Shown here: positions 46,297 through 58,163 of the stretch, piece by piece | Layout of the letters: each line of letters begins with the position of its first letter | How positions within the stretch are numbered: the stretch's first letter is position 1 | Origin: Stereocaulon alpinum | Lineage: Eukaryota; Ascomycota; Lecanoromycetes; Lecanorales; Stereocaulaceae | Reading direction: 5' to 3' | DNA: 64,000 bases | Assembly (NCBI GenBank): GCA_018257865.1 | Contig: JAEUBA010000087.1 | Coordinates: 62,001-126,000 of the forward strand | Made by a program: the position numbers and the translations under genes | The notes under the pieces: model-generated | What the model was told of the DNA's origin: nothing | The model's input: only the letters and a program-made list of their open reading frames with translations | Databases searched by the model: none

Positions 46297-47598
46297 CTTG
46301 TTTCTTGATCTGGTCTTATTAAGACCATGCAGAAATTGAAAGGAACAGTCAGTACTTATACATGTTTTGGAAGGTGGCTGTCATTATGTGAGTCAAGACT
46401 ACGTGGCAAACCTTTGTCTCGAGGACGGTCATTAGTAGACTTGACGGGACAGCAAAAACAGCAAACGGTGGATGAGAGCTTTTCTTTCCCAATTAGTGCC
46501 AAGACGATGGCTAGGCGGAATCCGCAAACCTGGTGGGTGCTTCGACAGATACGGGAAGGGAGAATTGCATCTTTCGTAGTCCTGATCACATGGCTAGTAT
46601 TCAAATCGTCTCAACATGGCTCAGGTGAAGCCAGTACAGCGTGGGACCCTTCCAGATGAGGAATACGAGAGTGTCTAATCGAACAGCTTACATTCAATCA
46701 GACTGTTGCACCCAGGTCAAGGAACCAGACCAAAGAGCCAGATTGAGGAGCCAGATCAAGGAAACAGAGTGAATCGATATATTAAGCACTGAATGAAGAC
46801 AAGAAGTCATGGTAGACATCGAGAGATATCTGAGATCCAGATTTGACTCCTATAGAGAACATATTAAGAGAGTAACAATAGGCATTACGCACTTGAGGCA
46901 TGTACGATCAGAATCCTAGCGTGCTTGACCAATTCCATCGCAACGCACGTAGATCTTTGGAACCATGCAGCAGCGATGAGAGCGAGCGATCAAGAAGACT
47001 AGCTTGCTACTGTCTGTTCGTCCAAAGTTGCGGATTACAACCAGTGTTGACCAGAAACCGCCTTTCTATGCAGACCATTGAAACCCTACTTGACTGCCGT
47101 TCACAATTTCAAGCCGGGCGCATCCCGAACCTCTGCTCACAATAGATCGAGTTCCTACGCGGCGTGAGCAAAACCCTCCATAGAACTAAGGTGCCTAAAC
47201 TTCTTTCTAGCTCAAAGTGAAAGATGATATCGACCGTGTAGTTCATCATGTGTTTACTCACAGTTACGACGTAATTGGCCACTGCAGCGGTCACTAATTA
47301 TTCATTAGAGCAACAGTTCTCTGTATGAGCCAGGCAGTTTAGGCTAGAAAGTGAGATAAGGTAAGTCCACATTCGTATAGGACAACTTTCGCGTTATAGG
47401 ATAAACGCCAAGTCCAAAGGGCGCTAAACAATTTTCCCAGGTTTGCAGATCCTATCGAATCTATCCATCAAACATTCAATATCCACCTCCTATCAACTAC
47501 TTCCATACCAGGGCCAATTCCACACGACTTATACCAAGTCAATTTCGCCCACCATGTATGTGAACCTCATAGTCATAAAGCTACACCCACTGACTCCA
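46297..47598. other. Intergenic region of 1.3 kb
   Basis: Short frames at 46327-46659 and 46900-47145 lack recognisable features. A short imperfect repeat of GAGCCAGA/CCAAGGA-like units lies near 46715-46765. The 3' end should contain the promoter of the RRM gene. Confidence 0.4.
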
Positions 47599-48817
47599 AT
47601 GTCCAGGCTGTGCCTCCGACGAGTCGCCTTCCGTGCACTCTCCTCATCTCCTTCAAGCTCGATAACAATCAAGGCCCGTTCCCTCACCAGCCTCACGTAC
47701 CCATTATCAATCTCTCGCACATCGACTCTACAAAAAGCAACTTTCTTCCCTCTGCAGCGACGACATGCCACCGACGAAGCCGCCACACAAGCCGAGCCAG
47801 AAGCAGACGGAGCCACAGAAGCCCAACATGGCGAAAACTCAATAGCAGCATCCGCCGACGCTGATGCCGACGCCAATGCCCCAGACCCAGCTACCCAACA
47901 CGAAGAAGCTGCCGCACAGTCGACGATCGAATCTGCCACCAAGTCCGCGCGTGATCAAGCTTCCTCTGCCGGCTCTCAGGTCGCTGATGCCGCTCGAACT
48001 GCCACTGAGACTGTCAAGGGCGCTGCTGAGAATCTTGCTGCTGCTGCTGGTTTTGGGCCGGGGGCCTCGCAGGCAGGGTCACTCACAGAAGGCAGAGAGG
48101 GCAAGGAGGGTGAGCCAAACAAGACTGTCTACGTTGGCAATTTGTTCTTCGATGTGCGAAGCGATGATCTGAAGCGGGAGTTCAGCGGCGCAGGAGAGGT
48201 TGTTGACGTGAAGATCATCATGGACCAGAGAGGTTTGAGTAAAGGGTTTGTTAACCCCCTTCCCTTCATTTCCCACCACCTCCACATCCTATCCCACCCC
48301 TTCCATCAATTAACGCTAACGGCCCCAAAACAGATTCGGCTACGTAGAATTTGCCACCACCGAAGCCGCCACAAAAGCCATCTCCCTCTACCACCTCCAA
48401 AACTTCGAAGGCCGCCGCATAACAGTCCAATACTCCATGTCCAGGACACCCCGCGGCGCCCTCAGAGCCGCCGACCGCGGCCCCCCCGGCTTGCACGACC
48501 GTGCCATGAACCCAGCCACAAAAACCCTCTTCATAGGAAACATGTCCTTTGACATGTCCGATCGCGATCTAAACAACCTCTTCCGCGAAGTCAAGAACGT
48601 AGTCGACGTACGTGTCGCAATCGATCGACGAACGGGCCAGCCGCGGGGTTTCGCGCACGCGGATTTCATCGACGTGCAGAGTGCCGAGGTGGCGGCTGAG
48701 GAGTTGAGAGGGAAAATCGTTTGCGGCAGAGCACTAAGAGTAGACTTCTCCACCTCCAGCACCAGCAGATCGGGTACTGCAGCAGGAGGTGTTGCGACTG
48801 GCGTGAAAGATGTCTAG
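47599..48817 (+). CDS. Mitochondrial two-RRM RNA-binding protein
   Basis: Two exons, join(47599..48245, 48334..48817), give 376 aa with an 88-nt intron (GTTTGT, branch CTAAC, AACAG). The start MSRLCLRRVAFRALSS begins a basic, Ser/Arg-rich, acidic-free presequence typical of mitochondrial import. The open frame extends upstream to 47443, but those residues look like 5' UTR. An Ala/Glu-rich linker precedes two RRMs: RNP2 TVYVGNLFFDV with RNP1 KGFGYVEF (split by the intron at KG^FG), then RNP2 TLFIGNMSFDM with RNP1 RGFAHADF. It probably binds mitochondrial transcripts. The target is unknown. Confidence 0.85.
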
Positions 48818-49276
48818 AACGTGCCCGAAGGGGTGCAAGTCGTGAGGAGACGCAATTTCTCGTGAGGAGGAGTTTCAAAAGGATGTCTGTGTGTGTGTGG
48901 TGTGTGCAGCATATCAGAGGTGTTCCCTGGCTCGCCTTCCTCTATTACTTTTTCTTTCTTGTATTTTTCACAGATTGATCGATACAAGGGGGGGGAGCTT
49001 CGCTGTATACTTACTTGCGTATGTTATGTACGTACGTACCAACCAACCAGAATAGCTTATCGCTTGGATTGGGTTGGACGGATGGATACATTCAATCAAT
49101 CAAGGAATCATCTCACCTCTAGACCATGAATCAAGTATTGAAATGATAGTTCGTTTTTTAATTCACTGTATTTCTGTTTATCTAAGGGCCTGCAGTGAAC
49201 AAGGCATGCCCGTTCTGCAATGTCCTCGTAAGGCATCTTCTCTATCGAAGTAACTACATGCCTCAAATAAAAACAT
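48818..49276. other. Intergenic between convergent genes
   Basis: About 460 bp with TG-rich and T-rich stretches (48885-48970) and an ACGTACGTACC run near 49029, likely 3' UTRs. No gene is seen. Confidence 0.5.
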
Positions 49277-50884
49277 CTACTCCCCGCCCTCAACCCCCAA
49301 CCCCATACTAGCCCTCTTGATCTCCACCTCCTTCTCATACCCCCTAATCTTCTCCAACATGCGCCTCCTAAGAAGCACATTCCCCTGCCCAGCAACCTTC
49401 TCCGTATCCCTCCTAATAACCGCCTCCAAATCCGCAATCTCCTCCCTCTGCCTCTGTAAATCCTGCTGCCGTTCCCGCTGCTCCTCATTAACATCTTCGT
49501 CTACATCTTCATCACTGCTTTCTTCTTCTTCTTCGTCTTCTTCTTCTTCTTCGGCGGCGGAAGAGGTTTGCGCGCCGGGGGTGGGTGCGATGTCTGTTGG
49601 GGAGGCTGCGGCGAGGGAGGTGGCGCCGAAGGAGTCGTTGGGGGTTACGGGGGTGGAGGCGAGAGCGGTGGGTTCTTGGGTTGCGTGCGGGGAGGAGAAG
49701 GAGAGGAGTGTGGAGGGTTGGGGGGCGGATGGATTGGGTGAGGGGTCGTCGTCGCCCATCATGTCTGCTTCCATTTCTGCTGCTAGTCGGGCGGCAGCTG
49801 CTGCTTCGTCTTCTTCGCCTCCTTCAACAGTCTCGATGTATTCACCCTGATCTTCTTCGCCTTCTGCGTCTTCTTCCCTGTCTTCGTACTCCTCGCTTTC
49901 CATGGCACTAGCCTCTTGCTCAAGCCTTCTCTCATCAATAAGCTCAAATCTACTATTCCCACCAGCTTCTTCATCAGCCTTCAATAGCGCCTCCACTTCC
50001 GCCTCAACTTCCATAACAGTCCTCACACTGATCCTCTTCCTGAACCTCCTCTTCCGCACCCACCTCATCGGCGGCGTCACCCCATGCGCCCACTGCCACG
50101 TCTTCTCATCCAGCTCCCCAGTATCCACTCCGCGCAACGGAAAACTAGCAGCCTCATCCTCCTTCTCTACCCGCCCAAGCACCATCAACATTTGACAAAC
50201 ATCCGCACTCTTCATCCACCCCTGTTTCGGAAACCAGCTCTTCATAGCTTCAATGACACATGGCAAGTCTACCAAGATAGCAGCGTAATGCCGTCCCTGT
50301 ATAGAGATGATAGCTCTCCGCCCATCACTGCGTAGAAACCGTAGCCGTACATCGACGCCCCCATGCTTTCGAGATCCGAAGTTGTTATGTGTGACCGCTT
50401 GGCGAAGAATGTCGCAGTCTTCACCTGGTTCCATGCGGAGTATGATGGCTTCAGATAAAGTAGGGTCGATCTCTCGGTCGTCGGCTTCGCTGTCGTATCC
50501 TACGCCTTTAGGTCGTTTCGGTGGTTTGCCTTTGGCTCTTAGATGGATCATGGGGGCCGAAGGTGCAGAAGCTTTTAGCTTGATCTTCTTGATCGGTGGC
50601 TGCCTTGCTGCAGCTGGCTCTTCATCATCTTCGGAGTCTGGTTCGACTTCCAGAGCGCGCTTTTTAGGCGTGGGTTTCGTCTTGCGCGCTGGTTTCGGCT
50701 TGCCATTCGTTGCTGGTATTGAGGTAGCGGGAGGAGCTGCTGGGGGAGCTGGTGTTTGAGATGACGTGCCAAACTTGAGCTTCAGTTTAGGAGCCGATGT
50801 TGAGGGTGTAGCAGGCGTGGATGAACTCGGGAAAGGCTCTTTCTTTGGGGCTTTGGAGCCGAATTTGAGTGTGAGTGGCGGCAT
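49277..50884 (-). CDS. TAF7: TFIID subunit TAF7 (TAFII55)
   Basis: A single exon of 535 aa starting MPPLTLKFG. The frame is open upstream to 51079, but that part has UTR composition. After a Pro/Ala/Lys-rich N-terminus comes the TAFII55 domain at about residues 130-290: EAIILRMEPGEDCDILRQAV, FLRSDGRRAIISIQGRHYAA, ILVDLPCVIEAMKSW, KSADVCQMLMVLGRV and MRWVRKRRFRK. An acidic tract (EEEEEDEEEEESSDEDVDED) and a C-terminal coiled coil follow. TAF7 binds TAF1 and regulates its acetyltransferase activity within TFIID. It is transcribed divergently from TAF3, 301 bp away. Confidence 0.92.
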   Translation of the reverse strand: MPPLTLKFGSKAPKKEPFPSSSTPATPSTSAPKLKLKFGTSSQTPAPPAAPPATSIPATNGKPKPARKTKPTPKKRALEVEPDSEDDEEPAAARQPPIKKIKLKASAPSAPMIHLRAKGKPPKRPKGVGYDSEADDREIDPTLSEAIILRMEPGEDCDILRQAVTHNNFGSRKHGGVDVRLRFLRSDGRRAIISIQGRHYAAILVDLPCVIEAMKSWFPKQGWMKSADVCQMLMVLGRVEKEDEAASFPLRGVDTGELDEKTWQWAHGVTPPMRWVRKRRFRKRISVRTVMEVEAEVEALLKADEEAGGNSRFELIDERRLEQEASAMESEEYEDREEDAEGEEDQGEYIETVEGGEEDEAAAAARLAAEMEADMMGDDDPSPNPSAPQPSTLLSFSSPHATQEPTALASTPVTPNDSFGATSLAAASPTDIAPTPGAQTSSAAEEEEEDEEEEESSDEDVDEDVNEEQRERQQDLQRQREEIADLEAVIRRDTEKVAGQGNVLLRRRMLEKIRGYEKEVEIKRASMGLGVEGGE

Positions 50885-51185
50885 AGTGATAGTGTGGAGA
50901 CGGTGAGAACTTAGAGACGAGTATTTGAGCAAATTAAAGGCCCGGACCCCAGCTCTGTCCCTTCTCGTGCTGCTGAAGCGCTGGAGAGGTTGAGTTGATA
51001 TATACAAAGCCAGGAATGCGGGCAAGTTTCGCACTAGTGAGCTCGTACTACAGAACGTCACTTCCCTCACCACCACCACTAATACAAAACCGCAATGCTA
51101 CAATAACACCCACTTCAACCTGCTACGGCAGCTCCCATATCTCCATCATCGCAAGCTCAAAGTTCCCCCACTCTCGCGAAAGACA
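50885..51185. promoter_or_regulatory. Shared 301-bp promoter region of TAF7 and TAF3
   Basis: Two TFIID subunit genes start 301 bp apart and point away from each other, so their promoters must overlap or abut here. I do not see a strong TATA box. The + side close to TAF3 is CT-rich (51060-51180), a common feature of fungal housekeeping promoters. Confidence 0.6.
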
Positions 51186-51965
51186 ATGGCATCCCCCACC
51201 CCCCTCCACCTCTCCCTCCTCCGTCCCCCAATCCTCCAAATCCTCCGCGCAACCGGCTTCACAACAACCCGCCCCTCAGTCCTCGACACCCTCGTCGACC
51301 TAACATCGCGCTACCTCCTCCTCCTTGCCCGCCGCACCGCACACCACCACTCCCAACGCTCCCCGCACGGCTCCCTAGTGCACAACACCTCTTCCCTAAA
51401 CATAACAGATATCCGTCTCGCGCTGCAGGATGTCGGCGCTTTATACCCCCAGATCAGTGAGTGCGAGGAGAGTGTGCGCGGGGAAGAGGATATGAGGGGT
51501 GTGGAGGCGTTTGTGGGGTGGTGTGTGGGGGAGGTGAATAGGGAGATTAGACGGGTAGCGGAATTGACGCCTGAGGTTGATGTGTTGGCCAAACCACCAC
51601 CACCACCGGCTGTTGAGTTCAATGTCACGAATCTAGGTGGTGGTGCGGCGGCGCAGAAAGCGTCCACGGCGGTGGAGGAAGCGGCGCTTGTGGAGCCAGC
51701 TAGAGAAGATTTCCTTACCCAACTCAAGAAGAAACACGCAAAAACTAAAGATGGCGAAGAAGCTCGATACCAGGGTACTGCGCTCGGGAAGGACCTAGGC
51801 GAAAGAGAAGTCAAGATTGAAGGGTGGGAGGTAGATTCGATTCAGGCGTGGAGTGAGAGGGTAGCTGGAAAGGGGAGAATGGAGGGGATGGATGTGGAAA
51901 TGGCCTCACGGGAGGAGAGTGAGAGTGATAGTCCGTTGAGTGAGATTAGTGTTGATACGCGATGA
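51186..51965 (+). CDS. TAF3: TFIID subunit TAF3 (bromodomain-associated histone fold)
   Basis: A single exon of 259 aa. The N-terminal 80 residues form the BTP-type histone fold: LRPPILQILRATGFTTTRPSV, LVDLTSRYLLLLARRTAHH and LNITDIRLALQDVGAL. Behind it come a Pro-rich linker (KPPPPPAVEF), the fungal block EDFLTQLKKKHAKTKDGEEARY, and an acidic C-terminus. As in other fungi, there is no PHD finger. TAF3 pairs with TAF10 in TFIID. Identification as TAF3 rather than another BTP-domain protein rests on the FLTQLKKKH block and the size. The divergent partner is TAF7. Confidence 0.82.
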   Translation: MASPTPLHLSLLRPPILQILRATGFTTTRPSVLDTLVDLTSRYLLLLARRTAHHHSQRSPHGSLVHNTSSLNITDIRLALQDVGALYPQISECEESVRGEEDMRGVEAFVGWCVGEVNREIRRVAELTPEVDVLAKPPPPPAVEFNVTNLGGGAAAQKASTAVEEAALVEPAREDFLTQLKKKHAKTKDGEEARYQGTALGKDLGEREVKIEGWEVDSIQAWSERVAGKGRMEGMDVEMASREESESDSPLSEISVDTR

Positions 51966-52788
51966 AGGTGGAGGGAAAGATAAGATTGGCATCAAGCACA
52001 GAACATCAACTGGGATAGCGAATTTGCCTGCGCGCGAGGCTGGGTCGCCCTGATGACATCGTCGGCTTATTAGTCAGGTCATTGCTGCGGTGTCAGATGT
52101 TGGGACATTGCGCTTACACATGGAGCAATGAAGCAATTCAGCTGCTATGCGAATGATGAGTCGAGCTCCCAATATTTCGGAAGAGCGAAATGGAGACCAA
52201 AGACGAAGAGAGCGACGGCAAAAGCATTAGCATCTGTCAGGGAGCTTCGAGGTCAGGCATTACAGATCTCTGGTCTAGGATAGAGGCAATAGGGTGCGGC
52301 ACAAAAGCCTAGGATCACGAGCAAGATCAAAATCAACAATTCTATCAGGTAGTGCGGAACAGCTGCACAACGATTATCTGCTTATATGTCCTATCAACAT
52401 GAGCATTATTGAAGGCCAAAAAGCGACTTAAAGCAATGTCAGTACCTTTGCTGCTATGGCGAAGAAAGCACTCAGGACCCCATATTTAAAACGTAGGCTT
52501 CCGATAAAAATTCAGAGGACTCTGGGGATCAATCAACCATCAGCGATATAGGTAACAAGACCACAACTAACAGAGCAAACTCAGATCCCGGAAAAATCTA
52601 TGCATTAAGTATAGAAGTAAACATTATCCACTATCTCACCCTTTCATTCTATAACGCGGCGTCAGAATATGTACGTGCCCCAAGGCTAGATCAGTAAAAG
52701 CCGAATATTCACCAAGCCCTCAAGTTTCCACTTATCCAATCTTCGATTCCGATATTCGTCATATCTCATTAGCTCCTCTAAATCGCCT
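51966..52788. other. Intergenic between convergent genes
   Basis: About 820 bp with no supportable frame on either strand. It likely holds both 3' UTRs. Confidence 0.5.
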
Positions 52789-54850
52789 CTAAGGCAGGCT
52801 CAAGAATTTCGACAGCATCTTTGGGAAGTTGGGCGTCCCCAGCCCTGTAACAGGATCCCACCCCTTGACAGCTGTAAACCCAGGAGTTCCACACCCTTGA
52901 TTACCTCCGAGGGTGATATCGTTGAGAATCCCCGGATTAGCATAAAGCGTCGGATTGATAAATCCAACACTACTCTTTCCTATATCTAATCTCACCTGGT
53001 TAATGAGCGTAATGATACTGCCCACGACGGGCGCAGAAGCAGACGTTCCGTAGACGAGACTGAAAACGCCATCGATAGCGACGACGTAATTGGCGCCATT
53101 AGCAGAGATGTCAGGGAACCCGCGTGTCTTTTGCGTGTTGTTGAATTGGGCTGCCGTATAGGGAGGAGGAAAGTTGGCGAAGAAAGATTTCACAGCGGTG
53201 GCCTGGTACGATGGGAGAGGGAAGACGTTGGAGAAGCCGCCGCCGGAGAAGATGACGGTTTCGCAAGCTTCTTCTGGCGCAGTGACTGAAGCATCTGGCA
53301 CTATCTGCGTGGCGCCAACGGACGTCACGTAGGGGCATGTGGACGGGAAGCCGGGGTTGAACTTGCCGGAAGTACCATCGTTGTATGTGGTGCCATTTCC
53401 GGTGCTATTTGCGGAGATGCATTGACGAAGGTTGCCCGCTACCCCGTTGTCGCCCGAGGAGTAGATGATTGTGGTGCCTTGGAGGCCGAGCTTCATGTAT
53501 TCATTGCACTGGCGCCTTTCGTACGCGGCTGTAAGGTCGGCTTCGTTGTAGCCGTACGAGGTAGAGATGACTTTTGTGGCGGCAAAACCGCCGCAGTTCT
53601 TTGGGCCTGTGTAGCCGCCGGGGAGGGGATCGGGGTAAGGTGGGTCCTGAGTTGGATCGTCGCCACCCTCGGCCGTACAGTAGGAGCCGTCGATCGAATC
53701 GAGGAAGGTATTGAAGGAGGCGCCTTCGACTAAGTCGCCGACTTGGTAGAGGGTAACTGGCTGTGGGTTGACTAGTGCCATTGCGTACTCAAGATCGAGA
53801 TCCGATTCGCCGTTATATGCAAAGCTCTCTACTATATTTTGAACAACGGCACCATCAATAAGGTCAGTGGTGGGCGTCCTCTGGACCTGGTTTGCGGAGA
53901 AATTGGCGAAGAACAAGTCTAGATCTCCTTGAATATAGGCTTGGGGTGTGTATTCGACGATGCTGGATTCGAGTAGTCAGTAAACAGATCACGGCGTGAG
54001 GAGAATCGCCTTACCCATAGCTGTTCTTGCGGTTGGCCCTGCTGTTGGGGGGAAATCGATACAATGCTCGCAAGCAATTGGGCGTTATGTGTACATTACA
54101 CATTCTTAGCTCATCACTGAGGCTTTGAATATCGACATCGGCCCCCTTTTTCGGATGATAGCTATTCTTGGGATTGGTAATGACCTGCACGGCGGCTTTT
54201 GTCTGCACAGGGACTCCCACTGCGGCGGTCGAAAGTGTAGTTTTCGGTGTTCGCTCCTCCAAATATTGCTCTTCAATAGCCCTTCTTGGCACATCAACTT
54301 GTGGAATCTTAGCATCGAAGTGCACAGTTGGAGTTATGAAGTCCACGTGTCGCGACAAGTGTTTTGGGATATGATAATCGTTACAAGCAACGTGAGGCTT
54401 GCCCGTGTCTGTGTGCCTGTGAAGGTAATACTTTGTCTTGAGCAGGTCTTCGGCCTCAGCCACTGTGGCATCGAATTGTAGCCAGCCCAGGGACTGAGAC
54501 CTGGAGATCCGCTCGGGGGCGATGCCTGAACTCTTCAACCACTCAATCACAGCGTCAACTGATTCTTGTTTGGGAGCAAAAGCCTTTGCAACTTCTTCCG
54601 TACTCCAGTGCTGGCCGAATTTGGGCGAGTCTGGGTGTGACACTTCCATCAGGTATTCCTCTGCTTTTTCAAGGTTACTCTGTGAGAGAGCGACCCGCAT
54701 AGGCAGGATCTCATGGCCGGGAAGCTTGCCATCCGTTCGCCATCCAGAGGGAAGGTTGGTCCGCTTCTCATGCCGGACGTAGATGGAAGAGGGAGTAGCA
54801 ATAACGCTGGCAACGAGGGTAGCCCCGAGGGCGAGAAGGTGGGAACGCAT
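52789..54850 (-). CDS. Secreted tripeptidyl-peptidase of the sedolisin family (S53)
   Basis: Two exons, complement(52789..53962, 54015..54850), give 669 aa with a 52-nt intron. The start MRSHLLALGATLVASVIA is a signal peptide. A pro-domain follows (HPDSPKFGQHWSTEEVAKAFAP, the pro-kumamolisin signature). The catalytic part carries ESDLDLEYAM with the Glu331/Asp335 pair, SSGDNG with Asp450, and GTSASAP with Ser586. GWDPVTGLGTPNF near the C-terminus supplies calcium ligands. These enzymes remove tripeptides from N-termini at acidic pH outside the cell and help in nutrition or host tissue breakdown. The protein looks intact and active. Confidence 0.93.
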
Positions 54851-56172
54851 TAGAAATATTATATTATTTTGTAGGTGCGAGGCAGTAACGAGTGACGACA
54901 CCTAAAGCTCAACAACGGTACGTGGAAGATGGTGCCTTCTATACTTGGAGGAAAGTCCCAAAAGTACCAGGAACACCCGTGGCAACCGACGGCCTCATTA
55001 AGAAAGCGTGTGAACGAGTGGACAACCCCTCTTCATGGGGAACGCGGTCATACATATCACTTATGCAGAAGGTGCCCATGTTGGCAGATTTCCTGTCCGC
55101 TGCCTAGCAAGGAAGCCTGCAGGCATGAGGGCTGCTTGGCGTATCTGCACGCCTGAGCTTATCAAAGCCCCGAATACGTACTGGCCCAGTGGGCTAAAAG
55201 CGGAGGTGTGATAGGTTGCTGGCAACGTTAGTCTGAAAGGATCACGAGAGCGCTGTCACCGAATCTCCCATTGTGGAAGGACCAGGGGGCTGGGCGCTCT
55301 CGGGAGGCTTGAAGAGGAGCTTAGAAGTTAGGAGACCGATGGATAGTTTAAGTTGAAAAGGCTAAGAGCTCCGATCGCTGAAAAGACAATGGTCTAATGG
55401 ACTTGTGGCTTGGCAGAGTTGAGTACCTAGTCTGTGAACAGAACCTTTCCTAGGGCTCAAGCCTCAAGGTAGGTTGGTGCGGTTCACGTCTAGTGCGTCA
55501 CTAGGTAATCGATAAACCCAATTCACTAATACTTGCTTGTACTGTAGGCCATCTCTGTCTTGGGTGCAGGAATAATACGAACTGCATATCTTGTAAACCG
55601 AAGTCCCCTCAGTAAGCCCTAATTTAAATCCTTTGGTTCACCGCCCTGCATAAGCGATTACTACTTTACCTTAGGTCGTAGCCTGAATCCCTTCGGCTAA
55701 ATTCGAGCCTTGACTGCCCTATGATGTCGTCAAAATAATTGCTCATATGCGATATGCCGTGCTGCCGACTTAAATTCCTTGTATGCGCCGAATCCCCGTG
55801 GGGTACCGAGCCGTTGGGCCTCCGACCTGCTGCATCTGGTTACAATATCATGACTCCTGCAGCCACATCTCTAGAGATACTCGCTGCATTTTTCCTACGT
55901 CAGTATAAGTTAGATACTACTTCTTGATCAATGTAAGGATTGTGGCAAAACAGGTGGCATTTTACTGGCACATGGAAAGTGATATGCGCTCCACAACCCG
56001 TCTTAGCACATGTCTTACCAAGGTCATGTAGCCAGGTTTGCCACACCCCAGAACAAGGAATCCTAATCACTCTATATACACTAGCAAGCCGTTCTGATCC
56101 AACGACCGTTTAAGCTTGATATCGATCTTCAATTCCATGTAGCCTCCTTCCTAATGCTCCAACCAATTTGCT
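54851..56172. other. Intergenic region of 1.3 kb
   Basis: Contains the sedolisin promoter side and the 3' flank of the next minus-strand gene. The frames at 54892-55156 and 55739-55927 have no supportable features. No repeats or RNA genes are seen. Confidence 0.45.
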
Positions 56173-57517
56173 CTATCTCACCGGGCTCGCCTGCCCGCGA
56201 TTGTACTCCATCCAGCTCATAACATGCGTACCTTCTCTCTCTCCTGTCCTGCCCCTTTTGTCGTTCGAAGGCACATCTAGATTCGGGCTCATCGGGCTAA
56301 TCGGGCTCACCACCGGTCCGTCCACAATTTCATGTGCCGTAGCTGCATTACTAGTGATGTCGGTCCAGCTAGAGACCGAAACCCGTCTAGGTGGGATCTC
56401 AGCTGCCCATACTCCGTCCGGAGATAGCTCCACTGGCGATGGAGGCTTCGCAGGTAGTTCTGGGTTCGACACATTGCCATTTGGCTGTTCCATTTCAGGA
56501 TAGGGAGGAGCTGAGCCATCAATTGAGGACTCTTTGGCGCGTCGCTTGCGCTTCGGTGATAGTAGGGAGGTTAACGAGAACCTCGTAGCCTTAGCTGCAT
56601 TGCCGTTGGTACCTGCAGCTTCCCCATTAGCAATTTCGAAGTTCCTCTAGCGAAGGGTATGTAGTAGATGATTCCATTGGTTTAGCCACAGCAGACAAGG
56701 TCCATCATGCAGAAACATGAGCCGTCTCGCAGTGGCCTGATGAGGCAGGTCGAAACGGGTAGACTGTTATTCTAGACTTACCAGTTTCGGCCCTGGGTGG
56801 ACTTCCAGCCCCATCCACGCCATTGCCTTGCATGCCAGGCTCGCAATCTTGAGTGCCCTTCATAAGATCTATCCTCTTTCTTTTACGCCATAGAAATCTT
56901 ACGAGCAATACGGCCAGGACTACTCCCACAACTCCTCCGACCGAGCCGCCAATTGCAGCTGCGTGTGAAGTTGATGACAAGGGTGACGGCGGTACAGATG
57001 ACGAAGATGCTGTTGGTGTTGGTAGAAGAAAACTATCCGCTGCGACTGATAGAGCTGATGCAACGGACAAAGCGGATAGGAAAGCTGAGGGAAAGGGTAT
57101 AGAAGTAGGGTTTGCATCGACAGCGGCCGACTGGCTAGCTGCTGTAACAGTCATGAGTAGTGTCGCGCTAATCGTGAGTGTGGGAGTAGTAGTTGTCAGG
57201 CGCGTCGCGCTACTCTTTGTTGTGGATGTTGATGATGTTGCAGTCGTGAGAAATGTAGGGTCGTTGGGAAAGACAGTGACAACAGCATTGTTGGTTAATT
57301 CTCCGCATGAGAATCCCAACCACATACAAGACGTGCCATTAGGGCAGCAGAGCGCCCCGCATGGTGACTCTCCCAATCCATCGTTACATTGGACATAATT
57401 GGCGTCCGGGCATCCAAGCCCCAGGTTGCAAGGGTCGACAGTACAACAGCCTTGGTCCTCGCCGCCACAGTCGAAGTACTTGAGCCCTGTGTTGCAGTTG
57501 AATTGTAACGAAGTCAT
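56173..57517 (-). CDS. Cys-rich single-pass membrane protein (second copy type)
   Basis: The start ATG 57517 gives MTSLQFNC. The head is rich in Cys pairs (GCCTVDPC, ALCCPNGTSCMW), followed by a Thr/Ser-rich stalk and one TM helix (AIGGSVGGVVGVVLAVLLVRFLW) with a basic stop-transfer KRKRID and a Pro/Ser-rich tail. A minimal model, complement(56173..56612, 56782..57517), gives 391 aa with a 169-nt intron. Alternative acceptors near 56648 could add an extra exon reading NFEIANGEAAG, so the middle is uncertain. There is no obvious N-terminal signal peptide, so an upstream exon may be missing. The architecture matches that of 4600-5562, but the Cys pattern differs. Confidence 0.65.
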
Positions 57518-58163
57518 GATGGTGTGCTTAAGACTCAATCATAAGGTTTGGGTGAATCTCGAGTTTGATCTGGTGCATGATCGCTCATCAGCCTTAACAA
57601 GGTGCCAAACTCGATGGATTCATTGAAAGGTCTTTATCACTTCGTCAGGACGACGAATGACGACCAATTCGTGTCCATTCTTGGGTTGCCTCAAATTCTA
57701 ATTTTGGATTCGGGGCATCAAGGTGCGTGATCTCGGGCCCTCATTTTGACCGTTTGATGATTGGTTAGCCTACGAGTGGCGACCCTAAGCTGGGTGTGAA
57801 TGAATATGGTGGGGCAAAGCCTTCCTTTGCATTCACAGTTCCCCACATGATAGCTACTCATCGCCCTGTCTGCTATCCTGGATGGTGGATGGAGTAATAA
57901 CACTACCAGTGTAATTCCATCGTCTGGATTGGGTTGCATCCACACAAAGTTATGACGTTGACCAAGGCCTTCGAAGAGTCTCCTTTGGTTAGCACGGGTG
58001 AGCTATAACCAACCCATCATTCTAACACATCCACCGGCTCAATACTGGTCGAGATGACACGCGGCCACGACATTTGCACTGCCACGAGAGATAAGGTCTC
58101 TTCGTCCTCTGCTCTCCCGTTAACGCGAAGCCTCGCGACCATGTCAGCCCGCTATTTCGGTCA
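57518..58163. other. Intergenic region, no gene seen
   Basis: About 645 bp. The minus frame 57718-57945 has no supportable features. It holds the promoter side of the Cys-rich membrane protein and the 3' end of NUS1. Confidence 0.5.
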
